DNA from: Pelobates cultripes
Lineage: Eukaryota; Chordata; Amphibia; Anura; Pelobatidae
DNA: 64,000 nucleotides
Direction: 5' to 3'
Assembly: GCA_933207985.1 (NCBI GenBank)
Contig: OW240913.1
Span: forward strand, 323,588,512 to 323,652,511
Shown here: one piece after another, positions 43,576 to 54,899 of the stretch
Position numbering within the stretch: position 1 is the first letter of the stretch
Layout: the number at the start of each line of letters is the position of its first letter
Made by a program: the position numbers and the translations under genes
Notes under the pieces: generated by a model
What the model was told of the DNA's origin: nothing
What the model saw: the letters and a program-made list of their open reading frames with translations, nothing else
The model's database searches: none

Positions 43576-44184
43576 TTAAAGGGACACTATAGTCACCTGA
43601 ACAACTACAGCTTAATGCAGTTGTTCAGGTATGATCTATAGCTCCCTGCAGGCAATCTAATGTAAACACTGTATTTTCAGAGAAAATACAGTGTTACATT
43701 GATTGATAGGAATACCTCCAGTGGCCGTCACTCAGACGGCCACCAGAGGGACTTCCTATCATGTAGGGCCCTAAAAAGGCCTTGTACACGTCAGACGTAT
43801 TAAAATACGTCCGACGTGTGCAAAAGAGGGAAGGCACTGTGCGCGCGCCTTCTCTCTCTTGCCTGTCAGCCGAGGAGAGAGGGTGGGCAAAGACCGCGAG
43901 CTGAGCTGTCAGTCAGCTCAGCTCGCGGCCGCGCACATGCGCGGTGGTGCGCTCAGGACTTTAGAGGTCCGGCATGAATGCCGCCCTCTGAAGTATGTGC
44001 GCATGTGCGGCTAAGCCGCGCATGCGCACAAGGGAGCAATGACGCTTCCAAATGAAAGCGTCTGATTGCCCCCTGCTCGCGCCCGCCTATTTCGTCATTT
44101 TGACTAAATAGGGGGCGCGGCTTCATGAAGCTCCCGGCGCTGGAACCAGGTGAGTAAAACGGGTTGGCTGGAGAGTCCCTTTAA
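43576..44184. mobile_element. TTAA MITE, 609 bp
   Basis: TTAA (43576-43579) then AGGGACACTATAGTCACC; right end GGCTGGAGAGTCCCT then TTAA (44181-44184). Internal hairpins include CTGAACAACT...AGTTGTTCAG and AACACTGTATTTTC...GAAAATACAGTGTT. The interior is GC-rich with CATGCGC and GCGCATG words. No coding capacity. Confidence 0.7.
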
Positions 44185-45040
44185 GATTGGTATACAGACT
44201 GTATTGCACTAGGTTTCTTTTTTTATGTAGTTATAGATACCTGCATATTTTTTGTTCTTTTGTCACTTTATGTGGTTTGTGACACACGTGGTTTTAAAAT
44301 AATAAGGTTATCCCACACTTAATTGTTTGGATAACTTGGGACGTAATTATATATTATCTAATTGATCTTTCAATTGTTTGCACACCTACACTTTTTTTGG
44401 TTTAAAAGGATGTCAGCAACGTTTAGACAGGTTAAAGTCATGACATCAGTGAGGGTAAGACTTCTATTATTTAGTTATGTGACCATATAATTTTATCCAT
44501 AATAAAGGACCAGGTGCTTTTAGGCTGTCATTTCCAGACTGTGCATCCTTGAATGATGAATTTAATTGAGAGAAATGTTCAGTATTTTATTCATGGTAAG
44601 GCATTCAAGTTGAAACTAGAGATTGACATTTACTTTCATTTGCTGCTTGTACATCTTGATTGTTTCTGCTCAATTAGTTTTTAAAAAAAATCATTTTATT
44701 TTGATTACGGATTGCGAAAGAAATGTGCAAATTCATGTTTTGAATTTGAGAGGTTTTTACTCTTCGAATGGATGTTGTAAAGAGAAGCTGATTTTGAATC
44801 TGCTCACATTATTTGAATGTCTTTTATTTTTTTTATTTCTTGGGATTTGTAGAAGGTGATGATTGTAGCTTTCTGTTGCATGTATTTTGTGAAAAAGCTA
44901 AGAGGTTGAGCATCCCATTGGCTCATGAAAAGAAACGTTAAACTGACAATCTGTATGCAATTCTTGGGAATTGTTACGTGCTGGTTGCAAAGATGACAAA
45001 ATTGTTAGATGAAAAATTATTAGACGAGATTTGAGTTAAT
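44185..45040. other. Unassigned AT-rich sequence
   Basis: Nothing I can support as a gene. The open frame at 44,623-44,859 is low-complexity and lacks family features. Confidence 0.4.
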
Positions 45041-45720
45041 GCTGTCGACTAGAAAGCAATTTCAGCCTTTAGCAAGTCCCTTGGCACCTGCAGGAAGGAT
45101 CATGCTAAAAGACAGAATATTCAGAAGAAGGCTTTGGCCTATTTTGAAACTTAAGATGGCTTGAAATATGGGTTTACGAATGGCCTACGAATGGCATGGC
45201 TGTGATTGGCCAGTGCAGCATGTGACCCAGCCTCTATATAAGCTAGAGTGACGTAGCGCCGCATGTCACATGAGCGGTTATTAGTGTAGGGAGAGGATGC
45301 TGCAGGTGTGAGGGGCAGATTAGGAAATAATGCTGGTGTTAAATCTGCAAACTACAGCGATTATTTTTGTGGGTGCTATCCTACATTATTGTACCCTTCC
45401 CTGAGCCAAGTGTCACAGAGAAATAATCAGTCTGTTTGTTAATGTGCCAGGCACATTACTTTAATCCTGTTCTGGTAGCTCAGTGGGCAACATCTAGGCA
45501 TTTTTAAATACTGCTGTGACATCGCAGTTTTAAAAACTCACTTTTTTTGGTGCTAAATAGTACATTTGGGGTGTGCACTTCATATCTGAGAGTCAAGTTA
45601 CAATGTAGTTACAATGCCGTTTTAAAAATTCTAATTTTTTTGGTGCTAAAGAGTACATTTGGGGTGTGCACTTCATAGCTGGTGTATGTGTGCAACACTG
45701 GCTAGTTACCACTTCTCGAG
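45041..45720 (+). mobile_element. Leader-like region of a hAT element
   Basis: A TATA box (CCTCTATATAAGC, 45231-45243) follows repeated TACGAATGGC words (about 45,175-45,200). Downstream is a 95-bp-spaced duplication (45,545 and 45,640) of TTTTTTGGTGCTAAA...TACATTTGGGGTGTG. This layout resembles the leaders of the hAT families here. A link to the hAT-3 fragment at 47.1 kb is only suggested by order and strand. Confidence 0.4.
45235..45242 (+). promoter_or_regulatory. Putative TATA box
   Basis: TATATAAG in a locally GC-richer stretch, about 70 bases before a GGGAGAGGATGCTG segment. Confidence 0.4.
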
Positions 45721-46552
45721 AAAGTCTAAAGACAAATAAATGTTGCCTATGGTGCAGGTAGTATAGAAGGCAAGACTGACAAATCCTTCAGGTTGCATTT
45801 GCCTATTGACATGTTAATTATCTTAGACCATTAAAATTCAATAATCAATGAAAAAACACACTGTCATACAAAAATATGTATTATAGACAAGTTAAAAACA
45901 AGACTACAAGTCATGCTATAAAAAAATTAAACAAGTTTTAAAATATGTATGGGCCAACCAGTGGCTGGAAAAACAAAGTTTTACTGGTTACATTCATGAC
46001 TACACACTCTAGTGAACAGGACCTTCATGTAGTGTGTTCTTTTTTTTTTTTTAAATCATACAGCATCCTTTCATGTGGTTTTTAGATGTCATATTGTTAA
46101 TTACCAATTTTTGTTTAGCCTGATAAATAAGTGTTAGTGTGATCGCTTCATATACAGAAGCATTAATATACATTTCTATATTGTGTAAAGACACAACTAC
46201 AAAGTTAAAAACCAAACACCAAAACAACGTGCCAGACAATCTACCTGTGCATGGCTCATGTGATACAATAAGTCTACATCTTAAAATACAGTAACCCACA
46301 GAAGATGGACGAGAATTTTTGGGGGCAATCGGAACTTTGATTGGAATTTACTACATCGGTCACTTGTAATATTGTTTCACACCTACAACACTTGTTAAAC
46401 AGATCTAAGTGATAGAAAACAGACTGATATTTTCTATCACTAGAAACTACCAGATAACAAGCTGCTATATTTAAACCAGTTATCAATAGCTAAGAGGTAC
46501 TTAAACAATATTGTAATTCTGGGGCAAGTCAAACTGAGAGGTCAGTTTATAG
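45721..46552. other. Unassigned AT-rich sequence
   Basis: No gene or repeat structure that I can support. The two minus-strand open frames here (82 and 70 codons) have no recognisable features. Confidence 0.4.
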
Positions 46553-46763
46553 CAGGGGTTCTCAACCCAGTCCTCAGGACCCCTACCAGTCCAGGATTTG
46601 GGGATTACCTGGGTGTGTCTAAGGTGTTTAGAAAAAGGGAAGAAAAAAAAACCTTAGACTCTAAGGTGTTTTTTTTCTTTTTCTAAACATCTTAGACACA
46701 CCCAGGTAATCCCTAATCCCTGGACTGGTAGGGGGTCCTTGAGGGCAAGGTTGAGAACCCCTG
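46553..46763. mobile_element. hAT MITE, 211 bp, intact 8-bp duplication
   Basis: The ends are CAGGGGTTCTCAACC and GGTTGAGAACCCCTG, perfect 15-bp inverted repeats of hAT type. Flanks are GTTTATAG at 46545-46552 and GTTTATAG at 46764-46771, a perfect 8-bp duplication. Most of the body is also an inverted repeat (ATTACCTGGGTGTGTCTAAG against CTTAGACACACCCAGGTAAT), so it folds end to end. It is the cleanest insertion in the window. Confidence 0.92.
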
Positions 46764-46771
46764 GTTTATAG

Positions 46772-47090
46772 GGAAAACTGTTTCCTGGATACAATTCTAA
46801 AACAATTTCCATATGTCCTTTGCAGACTTTACAAATAAAAATTTTCAGTGATTTTAAACATGTGAATAAAATGATATTTTAAGAAAGTGTATAAATATAA
46901 AAAAACAAGCTTAAAAAAATGAAAACCCCAACTCTGAAGCATGTTTGACAAGGTAAGTTGTCAAATCGCAAGCTGACTACTTACACTGGGAGGGCTCCAG
47001 GACAAACCTGGGACCATAATCTTTATCACTAATCTACAGTCTGTACCAATTATAGTGTTTGCCATTTCAGTAAGTTATTCTTAGTGAACG
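46772..47090. other. Unassigned sequence before hAT-3
   Basis: AT-rich, with no feature recognised. Confidence 0.4.
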
Positions 47091-47094
47091 TTAC

Positions 47095-47943
47095 ATGCTG
47101 GAAAAACACAGGTGCCAACTGCTGTGGCTTTCTGCAGTGTGCAGACCGGAAAGGAAGGCAGGGTTGAGGAGTGGGGTGGAAGATGATGTGGAGGATGATC
47201 AGGTCCTAGACCCCACATGGAATCAAGGTCATGCAAGTGACGTGAGCAGTTTGGAGGAAGAGGCGGTGGTCGCACAGAGGCACCAGCACAGCATAAGAGG
47301 GAGCGGGGTGCAAAGGCGGGGCGTCGTCCCCTAGACAGTACGCCTGCTACTGCCCACCGCATCCAGGGACCGAGCACACCAAAGTCAGCTCCAAGGAGTT
47401 CCCTGGCATGGCAGTTCTTCACACAATGTGCTGACGACAAGACCCGAGTGGTTTGCACGCTGTGCAATCAGAGCCTGAAGCGAGGCATAAACGTTCTAAA
47501 CCTGAGCACAACCTGCATGACCAGGCATCTACATGCAACGCACGAGCTGCAGTGGAGTAAGCACCTCAAAAACCAAGAAAGGTCTCAGGCTCCTCCTGCT
47601 TCCTCTTCTGCTGCTGTCTCGGCCTCTTACTCCACCCCGCAAACAGAAGATGTGGCAGCAACACCACCACGTCCGCCACCGTCCCCAAGCATATCCACAC
47701 CATGGAAGTGTTCAGCTGTCCATTTCCCAAACACTGGAGAGAAAGAGGAAGTACCCCTCTACCCGCCCGCGATCCCTGGCCCTGAATGCCAGCATTTCAA
47801 AAATCCTGGCGTTTGAAACGCTGTCATTACGTCTGGTGGAGACGGACAGTTTTCAAAACATGATGGCGTTATTGGACTGCAAAAAATGCACCACAGGCCG
47901 CAAATGTTTCTTTTTTTTATATGTCCCATTTAAAAATAAATAA
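47095..47943 (+). pseudogene. hAT-3 transposase N-terminal part, BED finger
   Basis: Three overlapping frames carry pieces. The 47,095-47,334 frame is an acidic N-terminal region (RSGVEDDVEDDQVLDPTWN). Across 47,395-47,560 a BED finger reads LAWQFFTQCADDKTRVVCTL, then CNQSLKRG and TTCMTRHLHATHEL, with the Cys-x2-Cys and His-x3-His ligands present. A Pro/Ser-rich linker follows. From about 47,755 the next frame gives RSLALNASISKILAFETLSL and RLVETDSFQNMMALLD, the hAT block before the catalytic domain. Then the coding ends; the catalytic and dimerisation domains are deleted. Confidence 0.75.
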
Positions 47944-48204
47944 ATAAATAACAATGTTGGCTACCTCCTCCTCCACCGCCGCTTCCACCTAAACCGCCAC
48001 GGTCACCGCCTCTTCAACCTCCTACTCCACATCCACCTCCTCCTCCTAGTTCAAAATTATTTTTAATTTTTATGTATTTTTATGCTATTTTAAGTTATTT
48101 CCCTATCCACCTTTGTTTGCAGGGCACTTGTCCTACTCTTGCACCCATTTTACTTCCTTTTGCAGCCGTCTAGCCCTTTCCAGGACTTTTTTAGAGGCAT
48201 TTCA

Positions 48205-48305
48205 GTGCCAGAAAGTTCGGGTCACCATTGACTTCAATGGGGTTCGGGGTCAAGTTCGAGCCCGAACCCTAACTTTTTGACGAAGTTCGGCCGAACCCGA
48301 ACATC
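48205..48305. promoter_or_regulatory. Subterminal GTTCGG/CCGAAC repeats of hAT-3
   Basis: At least six GTTCG or CGAAC words in both orientations within 100 bases. Such clustered short repeats are the usual transposase-binding sites of hAT ends. Confidence 0.5.
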
Positions 48306-48310
48306 CAGGT

Positions 48311-49510
48311 GTCTGCTCAAGGAACAATCCTTGAATTATTTCCTATTGCTGACAAGTTTGTAGTCTGGAATTAAGTTAAAAATAAAACAAAGTGCTCATT
48401 TATTGACTTTATGAGAAGTCCAGACCTGGTTATACTGGGCCACTGGGCTTAGTCTCCCCCACTCTGAAGTGCCTGGTCACACGATGGGCGTTTTAAACCA
48501 GACGCATTGACTGCAGCCTACCTGGGAACGAAAGAGTGGTGGACGAACTCCCCGCAGGAGCAAATGGACATGGCTGGTGCTCTGAGTCCACTTCCCGTCG
48601 ATGAGGGATATCCTGGCATGTACTCTTAGGCTTGCTAAATCAACCAATGGTGGAAACATGACCTTGCAGTTGTCACAGAAATGTGAGGCCTATCTCCCTG
48701 CATGTGCTAAGATGGTGGGCACAATGCTTACCTCCACCACACAAAACATGCTGGAGTCAACTATGGCATGGCTAAAAGACATCTTTTCAGTTCTCGCTGA
48801 AGTTGAACAAATGACAGGGCCAGATTGTGGAGAACATTCACCGTCATAAAGCTCTTCTCTCAACACAACCCAGAGGAAGCCTAGAAGAAAATCCCAACAA
48901 CCCAATGCCCGTCCGGATTCCATACTGTCCATTGCCCATTACTGCAATCCCGGGTTGATTACCCCGATGTAATTCTCCCAACTCCAGGACTTGGGTCGCG
49001 ATGCCAGGAGAATTTGAACCAGTGGGTGAGGCTAGCAGAGAGGACTGCTTTGGATAACGGGACCTTTGTCTTGCAGTGTGAAACAAATAATATGCATAGG
49101 TATAGGATGAATCGATGGGAGACGTGTCAGTGCATGTGCTGGGGGGGCGATGCTTTTGCTTAGTTATAATATGTGTGTGCAATCATTTATGTGCGTGTGT
49201 GGTCTGCTAGCTGGGGCTAGCAGTCCAGACACCAGTGGTTATTATGCCTTTTGCGTTTTCTCTTATTTTTCGGATATAGTGGTATAATGACAATTACCAA
49301 GTTAATACAGCAGCATATACAAAATGTCAACATGCTATTTTTCTATCTGTGTAATGCGTTGGCGTTTAATTGTAGTTAAGCTGATGAGTATATTATCTAC
49401 CTTTTTTCAACATCTCACACTGCAAGTTGTTAGTCCTTTTTTTTCATGTGTCTTTATCACATTATGTCCAAGATATTTCACTAGACCGTTTATACATTCA
49501 TTTACAAATT
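48311..49510. other. Unassigned; decayed coding-like stretch
   Basis: Between 48,480 and 49,080 base composition is more coding-like. The 48,601-48,849 frame (ILACTLRLAKSTNGG...) has no family features I recognise. Nothing else can be called. Confidence 0.3.
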
Positions 49511-49514
49511 GAAA

Positions 49515-50065
49515 TTAATCAATATAAAATATAGAGCTCAATTTAAAATTCTGGTTCTTGCTTTCAAATCACTACATAATGCTGCTCCCACCTATCTATC
49601 CTCCCTTATACACAAGTATGTCCCGTCTGCTGAAGACTTACGTCTATCTTCTGTCCGTACTACCACCTCTGATGTTCGCCTTCAAGATTTCTCGAGGGCT
49701 GCACCGTTCCTGTGGAACTCGCTTCCCTTCTCCGTTAGATGCACACCAAGTCTCCACTCCTTCAAAAAATCGTTAAAAACCCACTTCTTCATAAAAGCGT
49801 ATCAATTAAACTGTTAATAGCTCCTGACTGATTCCTCTTCTGCAACTGTCACTAGTCTAATACGATCCTTACTTTTTTGTGTCATTTTACCCCACTCCCT
49901 CTAGCATGTAAAATCATTGAGCAGGGCCCTCAAAACCTCTGTTCCTGTGTGTCCAACTTGTCTGGTTACAACTACATGTCTGTTCGTCCACCCATTGTAA
50001 AGCGCTGCGGAATTTGACTGCGCTCTATAAATATCATAATAATAATAATAATAATAATAATATAT
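49515..50065 (+). mobile_element. L2/CR1-like LINE 3' end
   Basis: The 49,509-49,817 frame gives QFKILVLAFKSLHNAAPTYL, SSVRTTTSDVRLQDFSRAAP and FLWNSLPFSVRCTPSLHSFK. This is the conserved C-terminal stretch of L2/CR1-type ORF2 proteins and it is unbroken to its stop. The sequence then ends AAGCGCTGCGGAATTTG...CGCTCTATAAAT and an (AAT)n tail of about ten units. It resembles but is not identical to the LINE at 31.3-32.4 kb. Confidence 0.8.
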
Positions 50066-50424
50066 TGCTAATCATTTAATTGTACAATGGTAAGTGATAT
50101 CTCTGCGTAGGTTACCTTTCATGTTCCTCACTCATGTCAAGTTATACATTTCTGCTTAGCTTGTCACTTGTTACTGATCTATGGGTACTATCAATGAACT
50201 ATATCATTCCACATCAAAAATAGAAAAATGTACAAAAACAAATTGTTTCATTGTGACAAGTGGGTTGTTCAGGTCATCAATGCTATGCATTCTAAACATG
50301 ACTTGGAAATTAATTTGTTGCAAAATCTGGTTTTAACTTTGCCTGAAGTATAACATTTGGTTAAAAGCAATGCATATTGCAGGATAATAGTACAGCAGAT
50401 GCTGTTTCTTGTTTTCAATTACAG
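50066..50424. other. Unassigned sequence
   Basis: AT-rich; nothing supported. Confidence 0.4.
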
Positions 50425-50590
50425 ATCCCAGATGTTGGTTGCAGATGCCTAAGAACAGTGTGGAGCTGCCAGAATGCCTATGACAATAGATTTGATATCA
50501 TCCATGTTGATCTTGATGAGAGCTCTAGCAAAGAGTACACGGAATGCATATGTTATAGCTTGGAAATAATTCAATTTCCACAAGGAAGTA
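50425..50590 (+). other. Exon-like segment of unknown origin
   Basis: After a good acceptor (TTGTTTTCAATTACAG) a frame of about 55 codons is open with non-random composition (IPDVGCRCLRTVWSCQNAYD; FDIIHVDLDESSSKEYTECI). It is followed by AAG/GAAGTAAG, a weak donor context. I do not recognise the protein. It could be a single exon of a neighbouring gene, part of a retroelement, or chance. Confidence 0.25.
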
Positions 50591-50932
50591 AGATAATTAA
50601 TTTGAAGGAACTTTTTGACTTTTAATTTGTGGATAGTTTATTATATAAAGTTGTAGCAGGTTAGTTTACTGAAACAACTTTTTTTTTTTTCTTGCATATT
50701 CTATCATCATGTTGGCATGTGGCAAGTGGAAACATTTTAGAATTTAAAGTCAATCATGGGACTGGAAAATTTACCAATTAAAAATGCCAATACATATTGC
50801 CAGATAAAGCTCTAAAAAAAGGATCAAGGCAGAGTCAGCAAGCCTTCAATACAAATATATACAGACATTCTACATGCCAGACAGCCATCCTACAAGCCAG
50901 CCAGTTACCAAGAACACAAGCCAGCAAAGAGA

Positions 50933-51600
50933 ATGCCACCTAGGAAATATAATGGACCCAATGGAGGGGGGGCAATGGCCAGCAGCCAGCAAATGGGAGA
51001 AGCAAATCAAATAATCAATAGTCTCCTTGAAAAGTCATGTGCAGCGCTTTATAGAGATATGGGAGGAATAGTGAATTTTAATGCTCTCCCAAGCTGCCCA
51101 CAAATTGGGCATAACCATTAATTCTGTGAATGACCTAATTGGCCAACGAAGTTCACAAGGTCTTCACAAAAGGGATGATGATGCTGAATAGAATGTGCTC
51201 AGATGTTTATTCCTTGATATACACAATGTGATCACAACTGATGCTGTTCATAGGTTTTTCCATTCTCTTCAGTTTCTTCTGGTTATGCCTTTCTTCCCCC
51301 CCAAAATACATTGTTGCATTCTCCTCTGCATTATTTTGGGCATTATCCTCCCAGGCCTACCCCTGACAACCTGGGCTGCCTCGGTTTCTTTGTTTATTTC
51401 TCCCACTTGCATTTACAATTAAAGTTATATTTTTAATACCACTTCTGACTACTTTTTTCTTTATAATGGTTAAATGTTTAGAATATTTCTTGAAAAGATT
51501 TTAGTGATTGTTGCTGTTTGTGTTTTATAATTAATGAACCTCTCTTCTAATGTGTGATACCAGATTATGAGTGATGTTCAACATAATATATAAAATCCAC
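50933..51600 (+). repeat. Unnamed repeat, copy A
   Basis: From about 51,005 (ATCAATAGTCTCCTTGAAAA) to about 51,595 (GATGTTCAACATA) the sequence is alignable to 56,460-56,915, with the order of all landmarks kept. In front of it, 50,933-51,004 encodes a short MPPRKYNGPNGGG-type start that copy B lacks. Copy A is older or differently truncated. Probably the 3' part of a DNA transposon related to Harbinger. Confidence 0.7.
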
Positions 51601-53272
51601 GGTCCCGGTAGAAATCAAACTATATTAAAAGTTTTTTTTATGTCTACTTGTCTTTGTTGGATTAGTTGTTTGGAAAGTTATTCTTTAATCGGGCCTATAC
51701 TCCTTCCTCCACTTGTTCACTCGCTTGTATACGTACACATCAACATCATGGTACAACAGTTATTTGCTCATGCGTGGAATTTGACCGGCATGGAAAAAAC
51801 TCGTGGAGGTGCAGGGAGTCAATGGAGTCTCCTTACCCCAGCCAGCTTCGTCAGAGCTGGAGCTGCCCAGGCTTGCCACCCCTTCTTAAGAGGCTTAATG
51901 GCGAGGTCTCGCGAAAGCTGCGACAAGAGGGCATAGTTTGTGACAGTGACAATAGCTTCCTTAAGCATGATCTCAGGCGGATTGGTTCTTCCTGCTGGAA
52001 GGTTTCTGACCCTTGAGCAGCAGGAGGAATTCATATCAGCAAGTGCTGGAGTAGCAACTGTTTCCCTCTGCAACCTTACTCAGTCATTCACATTTAATGT
52101 AAACAAGTGCCCCTTTGATTGGCCAGCAGCCTCCACTATTCGTCCTGATGCAAATGGTAATATCATGTTCGACCTAGGATATTGGAGGGATTGCATGCAT
52201 TGTGTTACATCTCGTTGGTACGCCGGCAACAATAAAGAAATGACAAACATTCCTGCCCCTGCAGCTCCAGAAGGGGCTCCACTGACAGGGCGGCCGGCAT
52301 TCCATGCTGCTGCCCCACAACTTCCGGCAGCTCCTCCTGGTTGGGCTGTTGCAAATGTTATAAATCCTTGGGGGCCTAATGGATACATCAATCGTGACAT
52401 AAGTGTCGCCACATCCCCAGTCATCAATGCTCGATATGCAGACGCTGATGATCCGGCGGTGCTGTGTCTTGTCCTTGTTTGTGCCTTACTCTCACCGCAA
52501 GGTGAAGCTCGTCGACGAGAGACTCGGACACTTGTCTGGCGGGGTATTAATCTTAGCGAGTGGAGGAAACATCACCCCCCAACGATTAAGACAGTTCCTC
52601 ACTCAGATGTCAAGGGAGTTAATGGTAGAGGTAGATGTGAGTCGAGATGTCATTATTCGTGGGTGGGAGTTCCTAACTGTCCACTGGGAGCAGGGACAGC
52701 TCACGGGGGATTTTTCCAAGGAATGTTTGCAGCTCTTGGACAATCATTGAATCGGTTGTCGTTAAGGCTGGGAGTCATGTGATCAGACAGAATTTAAAAT
52801 GCTTACCGGCATTACAACAACAATTCGTGCAATAAACTGATTCTGTGACTTCCCCTGGCATGACCTCAATCAAACAACTGGTCAGGTGTCAGGTAGAGAT
52901 GAGATGGCTTCAGTTGCAGCTTACGGTGCCTACCTGAACCGTCCTGCTGTTCCTGCTCAGGGGGCGGCTGCGGCACCTGGAGGACACTGGCCAGGTTGGG
53001 AGTTCGGGTTTAGACAACAGAACCAGGGGATGATGAAGATCCCTGCATACCCCAATCTACTTTATGCTGCCATCCAACTTAACATTGATGCCGGTGGTAA
53101 TCAGGCGATGCGCAACTACCAGGGGCTTGAAAACCGGACAATTGAAGCACGTGTAATCATAGAGAATTGGGTTCAAGCATACGTAAGGCAACGCAACAAC
53201 CAGATAAATCAATTCCCGGCTGCCGCCACTACTGCTCCTGGGACTCCTCTGGACCAAATTCGTGCATGAAAC
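51571..53272 (+). pseudogene. Virus-like structural protein relic (endogenous viral element?)
   Basis: Coding runs in one frame from 51,571 to about 52,480 with a single TAG (51934-51936). It then shifts to a second frame from 52,480 to the stop at 53,270-53,272, with TGA or TAA codons at 52748, 52763 and 52838. Composition is protein-like throughout, and rich in Ala, Pro, Gln and Asn (PAPAAPEGAPLTGRPAFHAA; EFGFRQQNQGMMKIPAYPNL). It contains none of the RT, integrase, DDE or zinc-finger features of the surrounding transposons. The Ala/Pro-rich loops and VINPWGPNGYINRD-type segments recall capsid proteins, perhaps of a toti-like double-stranded RNA virus. That is a guess by character only; a domesticated or giant-transposon protein is not excluded. 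Confidence 0.35.
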
Positions 53273-53539
53273 ATTTAAGTCCATCAATCCTACCTAACCT
53301 TCGTGAGACAAATATATGATCAAGATAAATGAGCACAAACCTTCCAATTCCTTTCACGTGCATGCCTTCTGATCTAACCACTGTAAGTATTTTTGGTGCT
53401 AAGACGCAGCCTTTGGGTCAGTTTAGTCAGGCAAATAGTTCTGCTGCTATGTCCAACTCACTACCTAGGAGGTGAAATTCTTGGTCTCATCTTATTTCCA
53501 AACCATTGGTGCAAGATTCTGGTCAATGAAAGGCACCAA

Positions 53540-54240
53540 TAGCAGGCAGTGGTGCAGCAAGGCTCAGCACCACCAACCGTTTCTATGGGAAAGGGAGACC
53601 AGCACAGCTGTTTAAAGCTAATATTTCGGCTAGGTGTAGCGCAGTAAGTAAGAAGCCTGTTTTACTCCCCGCTTCTTCCTTTACAACAAGTAGCACCCTT
53701 TCTTCATTCGTCCATGAAGAAAGGGAAATAGAAGGTGCCATATAGAGCAAGTTTGGCACAACATTTAGCAGCAGTACTGTGAGTCATGTTCCCAAACAGA
53801 CTCCTTCTTCTACATGGAGGCCGTTTTCTGATTCCCCTCCAAAGACCACTACCTTCACCATCACCAGTGCCGCATCTGCTACTTCCACTCGCACATCAGC
53901 TCCTCCTACCACCACCTCTATTTTAGTTAATCCTACATTTAGCAGCAGCAGGAGATCAATGGCAAAACCACAGGAATTGTTGCCACTGTCAATGCTACTC
54001 CCTTCTCCCAGCCCTTATAAACACCCTAAAAAGGAACTTAGAGAGCAGTTTGAAGTACTGAAAGTACTATCTCCTGCAGAATCAGCCAAAATAATTTCAT
54101 ATGTGCCAGAAACTACTGTGGTGACTGAGAGAACAAGTGCTACTCATCTAGAAGTGTCAGCATTGTCTGTTCTACCTGGAGGTGATATTAGTCTCACCCC
54201 AGCCTTGCAGGAATTGCATTAAGTCTGGTTCCCAAAGAGC
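53540..54240 (+). pseudogene. Second hAT-1-family fragment, N-terminal
   Basis: Aligns with 38,270-38,640: a GTGCAGCAAGG start, TTTCTATGG, GGGAAAGGGAGACCAGCA, and in protein QELLPLSMLLPSPSP and LPGGDISLTPALQEL against QELLPLPMLPPAPSL and IPGGDISLIPSLAV. The 53,779-54,222 frame is open through the Ser/Thr/Pro-rich region and stops before any zinc finger. It is diverged from the first copy and has its own deletions. Degraded sequence of the same kind continues to about 54,410. Confidence 0.75.
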
Positions 54241-54464
54241 TTGACCATAAACATTTTCCCATTCCTCTCCACTTTCTACAATAGTAACACCTGCTAGTCA
54301 TACTTCAACCCGTGTGGACCACCACCAACCACCATTTTTTCAAAATCTGTGCAACTATTCCCACTGTCAGTTCCAGGTCCATTGCCAAACCTCACTTCAC
54401 AGTTTGGAAGCTAGACATTGGTCCAGGCACTCAAAGAAAAAACAGGTTTATTGGAGCAGTATAA

Positions 54465-54505
54465 AAGCAACGTTTTGACCCTTTGACAACGTTTACATTT
54501 TGTTC
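54465..54505 (-). other. AAAACGTTG motif, minus strand
   Basis: On the minus strand a TTGTCAAAGGGTCAAAACG segment followed by TTGC is reminiscent of the T(T)GATAAAGG...CGAAACGTTG sequence dispersed in vertebrate genomes and structurally close to the hammerhead-like motifs listed here. Too degenerate to call an RNA. Confidence 0.25.
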
Positions 54506-54564
54506 CATCTAGCCCAGGAGATAATTTTAAAACACAACTGTTAAAATTTTCTTTTTAGATCCAG

Positions 54565-54653
54565 AAAACCAGGAGCCAAGCATTTTGGCCCAAGTCGAAA
54601 ATAAGCTGATGGTGGGTGCACAGCCAGAGGCACAGTACACAGTTAATCTAGAG
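54565..54653 (+). other. Exon-like segment of unknown origin
   Basis: A pyrimidine-rich acceptor (AAATTTTCTTTTTAG) precedes an open segment (DPENQEPSILAQVENKLMVG; AQPEAQYTVNLE) that ends GAG/GTTTGT, an acceptable donor. The peptide is not transposon-like. I cannot assign it. It might belong to a neighbouring host gene or be the internal exon of an element. Confidence 0.3.
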
Positions 54654-54822
54654 GTTTGTAAAAACAAAAGCGTCTGTCTATCTCCCAATACTTCTGTACA
54701 AACTTTTATTAATCTCTACAGGTCAAGAAATTGCTGTGACAATCACAAAGCATTAAACATTATTTTAAAGATAAACAGACTTTATCTGCATTATCACGGG
54801 AAACCTCATATCATTAATCAGG

Positions 54823-54898
54823 TGCCCCATATTAGTGAAGAGGGCGGCACTGGCATAGTGGGGAAGCCAGAGGGCCCCCTCTTCACTAATATGGGGCA
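54823..54898. repeat. Perfect hairpin, ~22-bp arms
   Basis: TGCCCCATATTAGTGAAGAG pairs with CTCTTCACTAATATGGGGCA across about 32 bases. It may be a miniature foldback. Confidence 0.8.
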
Positions 54899-54899
54899 T

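Larger units (their letters stand above)
47090..48310 (+). mobile_element. hAT-3 element, internally deleted
   Basis: The coding part is followed at 48,205-48,305 by a stretch dense in GTTCGGG and CCGAACCC words ending near ACATCCAGGTGTCTGCTCA. That is how one end of this hAT group looks. The middle of the transposase is missing, so this is a deletion derivative. Confidence 0.6.
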
